From assembly GCA_029264955.1 (NCBI GenBank), contig JARHYC010000021.1, positions 1 through 64,000 on the forward strand: DNA of 64,000 nucleotides, read 5' to 3'. Within the stretch, counting starts at the first letter, position 1. Each line of letters starts with the position of its first letter. The DNA is from Faecalibacterium sp. Lineage in GTDB: Bacteria > Bacillota > Clostridia > Oscillospirales > Ruminococcaceae. A program made the position numbers and the translations under genes. Positions 57,847 through 64,000 of this stretch are shown one piece after another. The notes beneath the pieces were generated by a model. The model saw nothing but the letters and a program-made list of their open reading frames with translations. It was not told the origin of the DNA and searched no databases.

Positions 57847-58266
57847 ATGCATGCTGCTATTTCTTCCGTGCTGCTTTTGTGTGCGATTGCACTGGTATTT
57901 CTGGTTCTGCGCCGACAGGATAATCATCAGCACAGCGAGTACGGCCCCTGCGGCATGAGCGAATTTCGCACCGATCTAGCGATTGATGAATGTATGGACC
58001 GCCTCAATCACCCAGAAGGATCCGACGAGTTCGCTTATACGATTCGTCGGGAAACCGATGGTGGATGGACGCTGCATTTTACCCTGCACCAGCCCACTGC
58101 ACAACCCTTGGATACCCTGTACACTCTACGGTTAGACCCGGGCAAACAGACCGTTGCTACATTGATTTTTCGCAGAGAAGCTTTTGGCTATAAGGAGCCT
58201 GTATTTCAGCCGGAGCTGCTGGATCGCTTTATGGCACAGAAACTAAACGCTGTGCGCACAAAATAA
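57847..58266 (+). CDS. Hypothetical membrane-anchored protein
   Basis: One N-terminal TM (AAISSVLLLCAIALVFLVLRRQ); 139 aa; aaggggt-like RBS. Confidence 0.65.
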   Translation: MHAAISSVLLLCAIALVFLVLRRQDNHQHSEYGPCGMSEFRTDLAIDECMDRLNHPEGSDEFAYTIRRETDGGWTLHFTLHQPTAQPLDTLYTLRLDPGKQTVATLIFRREAFGYKEPVFQPELLDRFMAQKLNAVRTK

Positions 58267-58346
58267 GATTGTAAAATTCTTTATTTTCTGTTATACTTTC
58301 TAGTGTAGTGTCGTTGTCTGCAAAGTATGCCTGCAACGATTTTTTC

Positions 58347-58423
58347 GGGCCAGTAGCTCAGCTGGTCAGAGCTGGCGGCTCATAACCGCTTGGTCGCGGG
58401 TTCAAGTCCTGCCTGGCCCACCA
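58347..58423 (+). tRNA. tRNA with CAU anticodon (elongator Met, or Ile2 if lysidinylated)
   Basis: GGGCCAG acceptor pairs with CTGGCCC; GCTCAGCTGGTCAGAGC D-arm; GGCGGCTCATAACCGCT anticodon arm; GCGGGTTCAAGTCCTGC T-arm; encoded CCA. Confidence 0.95.
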
Positions 58424-58468
58424 AAAAACGATAGACGACGCCTCTTACATCGTCTATCGCAAATGAAT

Positions 58469-58503
58469 TTTACGCTTTGCGCTTGCGCAGAGCGTTTTTT
58501 TAT
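58469..58503. terminator. Terminator hairpin after tRNA / end of the araC-like gene
   Basis: tACGCTtTGCGCttGCGCAgAGCGTtttttt; preceded by a second hairpin CGATAGACGA...TCGTCTATCG at 58429-58459. Confidence 0.8.
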
Positions 58504-59564
58504 TTCATTGTGCTGTGTACATTGCGGTAATTACTAGGAGTCATGCGGTATTCTTTTTCAAACGCTTTGTAAAAGTAATTCCGATTGGTAAAGCCTAGCT
58601 TATCACAAATCGTCACAACGCTCCAGCGGGTGCTGCGCAGCATTTGCGCCGCATAATTCAACCGCACCGAAAGGCAGTATTCGGTAAATGTCTTACCAAA
58701 GTTTTGTTTAATAAAACGGCACAGATACGCTGCGTTGTAATTCAGCTGCTGCGCTAGTTCCTGCTTGGTAATAACGCCTTGCCGTGCCTCTACCCGCAAA
58801 CGGATCTCTCTGGCCAACTCGCTTTTATTATCGTTTCCTTTATATACCAGTGCACTGTGATATAATTCCGGCGATTCCAGCAAGCCCAGCAATCGGCGCA
58901 GATGTCCCTGCATCAGCAGCCAGAAACCAGTTTCCTTATGAAGCATTTCTTCCATAACCGAATTGATTTCCTGCTCCACTGGAAGCAGTGGACCTGTGCG
59001 GGACAATGCGGTGAAATGACAATAAGCCTTTAGAAAATCACTGTTGGGATCAAGATGATTCAAAAAGAACTGCATCACTGTTTTACCTTCAGAAAAAGGC
59101 GGCTCATTCGCCAGCAAATTTTGGATGCATTTTGTATCCAAACTCAAGAACACACAATTCGCAAACGCCCCATATTGTTCTGCATGACGCACATTTTTAT
59201 CCAAAAGAATTGCGTCGCCCCGGTGCAGGCTGAGACATTCATCTTCGATCCATTCGTTTACCTCACCGTCCATCACATATAACAGCTCGTAATAGTCGTG
59301 CGTATGATATTGCTTTTCCAGCGGATATTTTTTCAAAAGCTCACGCAACTCATCGCAGGTGTATTTTACATTATGCAGCCCGTCCCAATCTGCCATCAGA
59401 TACATGGCCCCTTCATGCGGTGCCACAGTCCACATACTGATTGTCAGCGAAGAAATCCAGCGTCGATATCGCCCTAGCGGCTTGGGCGCAGGAACCTCCT
59501 GTGCGCGGTTGAGCATTGTCAAAACAAAAGAAAAATCAGAACCTATCTTTTCGCACTTCGGCAT
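58500..59564 (-). CDS. AraC-family regulator with N-terminal cupin
   Basis: YHTHDYYELLYVMDGEVNEWIEDECLSLHRGDAILLDKNVRHAEQ cupin; C-terminal LAQQLNYNAAYLCRFIKQNFGKTFTEYCLSVRLNYAAQMLRSTRWSVVTICDKLGFTNRNYFYKAFEKEYRMTPSNYR. Confidence 0.94.
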   Translation of the reverse strand: MPKCEKIGSDFSFVLTMLNRAQEVPAPKPLGRYRRWISSLTISMWTVAPHEGAMYLMADWDGLHNVKYTCDELRELLKKYPLEKQYHTHDYYELLYVMDGEVNEWIEDECLSLHRGDAILLDKNVRHAEQYGAFANCVFLSLDTKCIQNLLANEPPFSEGKTVMQFFLNHLDPNSDFLKAYCHFTALSRTGPLLPVEQEINSVMEEMLHKETGFWLLMQGHLRRLLGLLESPELYHSALVYKGNDNKSELAREIRLRVEARQGVITKQELAQQLNYNAAYLCRFIKQNFGKTFTEYCLSVRLNYAAQMLRSTRWSVVTICDKLGFTNRNYFYKAFEKEYRMTPSNYRNVHSTMK

Positions 59565-59715
59565 AGTACAACCTCTCAAAAATATAAAATTTGACACACT
59601 TTTCTATTTTCGATAGGAAGAGTGCCATTGTTTTTTCGTACAAAAGATTGTACGCTATGAGCAAAGAATTTGTCAACAAAGGTCCGAAAATTTAAAACTC
59701 TAAGGAGTGTGTATT

Positions 59716-61086
59716 ATGAAAGATCAGTCCGTACGACAACAAAAACAGTTGCAAAAGAAACAAAAAGAGCTGGAAAAATGGAAGCGCCAGCTTGCGAAAA
59801 AGCCATATTTTGGCTACAGTGCAATGTTAATTGTTATGATTTCGCTGGTTCATCTGCTGGATGAATACGCCAGCAGCTCCTCTGGTGCAATCCAGTCTTC
59901 CATTATCAATGATCTGTTCGTGAATCAGATGGGCATGGACTACACCGCCGGTCTTTCCCTGATGTCTGTTGTGTCATTGCTGACACTATTAGCTTCGCTC
60001 GCTGCAACATTTTACAAAACTTTGGCGGATCGCTATGGCCGCCGTATTTTCTTTATTCTAAGTGCGCTTGGTATGGGCGGCGGTATGTTGATCTGTGCCT
60101 GTGCAGAAAACGCATTCTTCTATTTTTTGGGTCGCACCGTAATCGGCTTTTTCACCGCCACGGACTTTCAGGTGTTGTATGCAATGGAAGTTTCGCCCTC
60201 CGATAAGCGCGGCACCTTCTTCTCTGTTACCAAGAGTATTGGTACAATCGGCATTGTGCTGATTGCCGTTGTTCGCGGTATGTTCATGGGTGCTGACGGC
60301 AGCAACTGGCGTTTTGTTTATCTGATCCCGGCTATTGCAGGTATCGGCCTGTCTATCATCGCCTTGTTTGCTTGTCGCGAAACTGACGTATTTATGCGTC
60401 GCCGCATCGAAACACTGGAGCGCGAGCTGTCCGGTGAGGCAACCGAAAAGGACCAGAAAGATGAAAAGGTCGGTCTGCTGCCGGCTTTCCGCATGATCAT
60501 TCACAACAAGCAGCTGCGTATGCAAATGATTTCTATGGCACTGTTTATGTGCGCTATGATGCCGTTCACCGGATTCTACGAATCTCTGATGACTATGAGC
60601 GGCATGAGCACCGAAGCCGTTACTACCGCATTGTTTGCATATCCCATCTCTTGGGCCGTGCTGCTGTTCATCAGCGGCTTCATTAGCGATAAGAAGGGCC
60701 GTAAATTTACTGTTATCCTATTTGGTGTTCTGGCGATGCTCTGCCAGGCCGGTTACATTATCGGTGCCGGCGCCGGTATGCACCCGATGCTGGTTGGTCT
60801 GCTGCTGGGTGGCGCCATCGGCAGCTACTGGACTTCCAACAACTCAATCAGCCTGATGTCCGCCGAAGTTGCCCCCACCCGCCTGCGTGCTTCTATCGCC
60901 AGCGTTTTCGGTATGGTATCCCTAATTGTTTCGCTGTTTGCAACCGCACTGTTTGCATGGCTGGTTACGATTGTTCCTCTAAAGAGCCTGTGCCTCGTAG
61001 GCGGTGTTGCAGCACTTGGTTTGTCAATGCTCTTCTTGGTCTGCACCACAAAAGAAACCGCAGGTATGGCATTGGATGCTGAGTAA
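59716..61086 (+). CDS. MFS transporter
   Basis: About 12 TM; TLADRYGRRIFFILSALGMGGGM, VSPSDKRGTFFSV, FISDKKGRKFTVILFGVLAM; cytoplasmic basic N-terminus. Confidence 0.9.
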   Translation: MKDQSVRQQKQLQKKQKELEKWKRQLAKKPYFGYSAMLIVMISLVHLLDEYASSSSGAIQSSIINDLFVNQMGMDYTAGLSLMSVVSLLTLLASLAATFYKTLADRYGRRIFFILSALGMGGGMLICACAENAFFYFLGRTVIGFFTATDFQVLYAMEVSPSDKRGTFFSVTKSIGTIGIVLIAVVRGMFMGADGSNWRFVYLIPAIAGIGLSIIALFACRETDVFMRRRIETLERELSGEATEKDQKDEKVGLLPAFRMIIHNKQLRMQMISMALFMCAMMPFTGFYESLMTMSGMSTEAVTTALFAYPISWAVLLFISGFISDKKGRKFTVILFGVLAMLCQAGYIIGAGAGMHPMLVGLLLGGAIGSYWTSNNSISLMSAEVAPTRLRASIASVFGMVSLIVSLFATALFAWLVTIVPLKSLCLVGGVAALGLSMLFLVCTTKETAGMALDAE

Positions 61087-61103
61087 TCGGAGGTGACACA
61101 AGC

Positions 61104-63536
61104 ATGGAACGTAAAACCTTATTTAATGACAACTGGCAATTTCACTTAGGTGAATTAGAACAAAAACCCGATTCTGCACGCAGCAAATCCGGCGTGTGTG
61201 GTGGTGCCTCAAACCTAACCAATGCCGAAGGTGGATTCTATCCACTTCCGCAGCGTTACTGGACTTTGTTTGGCACCCAAGGGCCGGAGGTCGGCAATCA
61301 GGCGGTTCATATGGTTCCTGCGCTGACCGACACTTGGGAACCCGTTACGCTCCCTCATGACTGGCACAGCCGCCAGGACTATATCGTACCGGACGCAACC
61401 AACAACTCTGGTACAGGGATGACGAATGTAGGCAGTGATTGTTTGCCCAACGGCATTGGCTACTACCGCAAGGTATTCTCTTTGCCCGCCGAGGCAAAGG
61501 GACAGCGTCTCTTTTTGGAGTTTGAAGGCGTCATGCACAATGCATCCATTTGGATGAACGGCTTTTTGATTGCACAGCATTTCTCCGGCTATTCCGGATT
61601 TGCTGTAGATATTTCCGAGTATGCCAACTATGGCGAAGAAGGCAAGAATGCACTACTGGTCCGTACCGATTCTTTCGATCTGGAAGGCTGGTGGAGCGAC
61701 GGTGCCGGCATTTATCGCAACGTTTGGTTGACTTGTGTACCCATGGTACACATTGCACGCGACGGTATTTTTGCACATACTTCTCTTTTGCAAAACAATC
61801 ACGCCGAAGTTTGTGTATCTGCCGAAATCGAAAACAGCGGGGCAGCCTCCTGGAGCGGGAATGCCTGCTTCCGCCTGTATGATCCCAACGGTGCGCTGGT
61901 TGCACAGGAAACAGCCTGTGCTTGCGCCAACGCATTTGCCAACGGCAGTGCCGAAGTGACATTCCATCTGGAACAGCCTGCTCTGTGGGATTTGGAACAT
62001 CCAAATCTGTACCGTGCAGAAGTAGCACTGACCGATGATGCCAGTGATGCCGATTCTGTGTGCTTTGGTGTACGCACCGCAGAATACACCCAGAAGGGTC
62101 TGCTGTTGAATGGTCAGCTGGTGGAATTAAAGGGCGTATGTGCTCATCAGGATTTTGCTGGTGTTGGCACTGCCATGAGCCGCGATATTCTGCGTTACCG
62201 CTTGCAGCGTATTAAGGATATGGGGGGCAATGCTTACCGGTCTTCACACCATGCTGCCACCCGCACGCTGCTGGAAGAATGCGACCGTATGGGCATTTTG
62301 GTTCTGAATGAGGTTCGTCATTTTGATGTGCAGGCCGAAAGCATTGCCGATTTGCAGGACATGATTCGCGGTTCCCGCAACCACCCCTGCGTATTTATGT
62401 ATTGCCTGGAAAACGAAGAATTTATCGAATGTATGCCGCAGGGCCGCCGCATTTTGAAGCGACTGCTTGATGTGGGGCATACATTAGATGATACTCGTGC
62501 ATTTACGACTGCCACTCAGTTTGGCCGAGACGATGTCAACTATGTAGCATTAACAGATGTAGCCGGTTACAACTATGATAATGGCCAGGCAGACACATTC
62601 CTGAACGCTTACCCCGAAGGCCGTGTTATGGCGACCGAAGATGTAAGCTTCCTGTCTACCCGTGGGGTGTACGAGGATTCTCCCGAACACGGCTGGTGCG
62701 ATTGCTATGAAGGCGAAAATTACTATTGCAAGCTCATGCGCCGCAACGGCATCGACCCCGGCACCATGGGTGGTGCGGTGTCTGCCCTGGGGCTGACACG
62801 CACGTATTTTAATAACTGCATCAAAACTCCCCAGTTGGGCGGTATGTTCGTTTGGACCGCATTTGACTATCGTGGCGAAACCTTCCCTTGGAACTGGCCC
62901 GCTGTTGTCAGCAGCTACGGTGCTATGGATTACTGCGGCTTTGAAAAGGATGTCTTTTACTATTGGCGCAGCCTGTGGACGTCGGAACCCATGGTCCACT
63001 GCCTGCCCGGCTGGGATCTGTCCGGTCAGGAAAATCAGAACGTACTGATCGAGCTGTACTCCAACTGTCAGGAAGTGGAATTGTTTGTCAATGATATAAG
63101 CGTTGGCCGCAAATCTCATACACTGGGTCGTGTTACTTCCTGGGAGGTAACGTATCAGCCCGGCACCCTGCGTGCGGTCGGTTATAACGATGGTATTCCG
63201 GTCGCAGAGCAGGTTCATCATACCCCCGGTACTCCTGCTATGCTCAAACTGGAGCCGGTGTATGCCGGTGAACAGGATGTTCTGGTTAAGGTATCCGTCA
63301 CCGATGATGCGGGTCTGACCTGCCTGCGCGCGTGCCTGCCTGTGTCCTTTACCGCCGAAGGCGGCACCGTAATTGGTGTAGGCAACGGCGACCCCGCCTG
63401 CCATGAATCGGATGTAACCCATACTCGCACCACCTTTAACGGCTTGGGTCTGGCTATCATTCGACGCAACGGTACCGAACCTCTGACCGTAACCGCAGAA
63501 ACCTCCGGCTTGCCGCAGGCTGTCTGCACGCTGTAA
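61104..63536 (+). CDS. Glycoside hydrolase family 2 (beta-galactosidase/glucuronidase-like)
   Basis: WEPVTLPHDWH, SYGYYRK-like GIGYYRKVFSLP, FEGVMHNASIWMNGFLI, MYCLENEEF (acid/base region), VMATEDVSFLSTRGVYED (nucleophile region), GGMFVWTAFDYRGE. Confidence 0.93.
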   Translation: MERKTLFNDNWQFHLGELEQKPDSARSKSGVCGGASNLTNAEGGFYPLPQRYWTLFGTQGPEVGNQAVHMVPALTDTWEPVTLPHDWHSRQDYIVPDATNNSGTGMTNVGSDCLPNGIGYYRKVFSLPAEAKGQRLFLEFEGVMHNASIWMNGFLIAQHFSGYSGFAVDISEYANYGEEGKNALLVRTDSFDLEGWWSDGAGIYRNVWLTCVPMVHIARDGIFAHTSLLQNNHAEVCVSAEIENSGAASWSGNACFRLYDPNGALVAQETACACANAFANGSAEVTFHLEQPALWDLEHPNLYRAEVALTDDASDADSVCFGVRTAEYTQKGLLLNGQLVELKGVCAHQDFAGVGTAMSRDILRYRLQRIKDMGGNAYRSSHHAATRTLLEECDRMGILVLNEVRHFDVQAESIADLQDMIRGSRNHPCVFMYCLENEEFIECMPQGRRILKRLLDVGHTLDDTRAFTTATQFGRDDVNYVALTDVAGYNYDNGQADTFLNAYPEGRVMATEDVSFLSTRGVYEDSPEHGWCDCYEGENYYCKLMRRNGIDPGTMGGAVSALGLTRTYFNNCIKTPQLGGMFVWTAFDYRGETFPWNWPAVVSSYGAMDYCGFEKDVFYYWRSLWTSEPMVHCLPGWDLSGQENQNVLIELYSNCQEVELFVNDISVGRKSHTLGRVTSWEVTYQPGTLRAVGYNDGIPVAEQVHHTPGTPAMLKLEPVYAGEQDVLVKVSVTDDAGLTCLRACLPVSFTAEGGTVIGVGNGDPACHESDVTHTRTTFNGLGLAIIRRNGTEPLTVTAETSGLPQAVCTL

Positions 63537-63627
63537 ATTTTATTTGCTCCCCCTTTCTGGTTCTCCCTGAAGTAAAACATACCGTCTCTGTGTTTTCTTT
63601 TGGGAGAACCATTTATTATTTATCGCA

Positions 63628-63676
63628 TAAAAGAAAAGCCCATTGGCACAATTTGTGCCGATGGGCTTTTCTTTTT
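63628..63676. terminator. Bidirectional terminator
   Basis: aaaAGAAAAGCCCATtGGCACAAtTTGTGCCgATGGGCTTTTCTttt. Confidence 0.85.
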
Positions 63677-64000
63677 ACTCTGCTTCCGCACACAGAAGCG
63701 CTTTCTGGCCATTTACCTTGTTTGCCAAATAGGACGGTAGATAGAACAGTGCCGGCCCAATCAAATACAGGAAATATAAAATGCAGGTAACCATACGCGG
63801 ATCTCTTGCGCCCAGCACCATTTGCACCAAAAAATGCTGACCGCGGAAATACATATAGTCTGCCTGAATGGGCGAATAATTGATGATGTTTGCCGGAATG
63901 GAAACAATCAAACCCGGCAGACTGGCGAGGAACATCTCCCACCATTTTGTAATACCGGTATAGCTGTGGTAGCCCGACAGCAGCATAACCAAGCAGGTGA
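63675..64000 (-). CDS. Hypothetical polytopic membrane protein, 5' end beyond the window
   Basis: Reverse frame open to the window edge: ...LVMLLSGYHSYTGITKWWEMFLASLPGLIVSIPANIINYSPIQADYMYFRGQHFLVQMVLG..., ends EAE* at 63675. Confidence 0.65.
   Translation of the reverse strand, partial: TCLVMLLSGYHSYTGITKWWEMFLASLPGLIVSIPANIINYSPIQADYMYFRGQHFLVQMVLGARDPRMVTCILYFLYLIGPALFYLPSYLANKVNGQKALLCAEAE

Noticed and set aside
58429-58503. Possible integration (att) site next to the tRNA gene
   Set aside because: No integrase or direct repeat of the tRNA 3' end seen in the window; the hairpins look like terminators.

Overview
This 64 kb window looks like ordinary chromosome of a Gram-positive gut Clostridia, plausibly Faecalibacterium/Ruminococcaceae-like (inferred from gene content and style; not verified). 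Coding density is high and there are many clear intrinsic terminators. I see no rRNA operon, CRISPR array, IS element or prophage. Readable content: a COG0523 GTPase (partial), an Xaa-Pro aminopeptidase, two divergent NuoL/M-like membrane proteins, a TetM-like GTPase fused to a Rae1/YacP-type NYN endonuclease domain, prmA-rsmE, a patatin-like protein, an orphan LytTR regulator, a metal P-type ATPase + HMA + ArsR locus, a two-gene SUF-like (SmsC/SmsB-type) pair, hrcA-grpE-dnaK-dnaJ with a perfect CIRCE, SpoVT, brnQ behind a T-box leader, an SGNH hydrolase with repeats, an ECF S-component divergent from a MocR regulator, an LCP-like protein, rlmA, a DEAD-box helicase, a compact rnfDEA-like triplet, rpe, a two-component system, ychF, mtnN, malQ, an AlaX-type editing protein, trmB, a Y-family polymerase, a flippase, a GHL10 lipoprotein, one tRNA(CAU), and an AraC/MFS/GH2 sugar locus. 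The strongest leads are (1) the ribosomal-protection-type GTPase fused to a ribosome-associated endonuclease domain, with a roughly 280-nt leader, and (2) an orphan RnfD/E/A module in which, by eye, the flavinylation Thr and most of the intramembrane Fe-S cysteines are replaced. Motif-level claims come from by-eye comparison with remembered family sequences; no alignment or database search was run.
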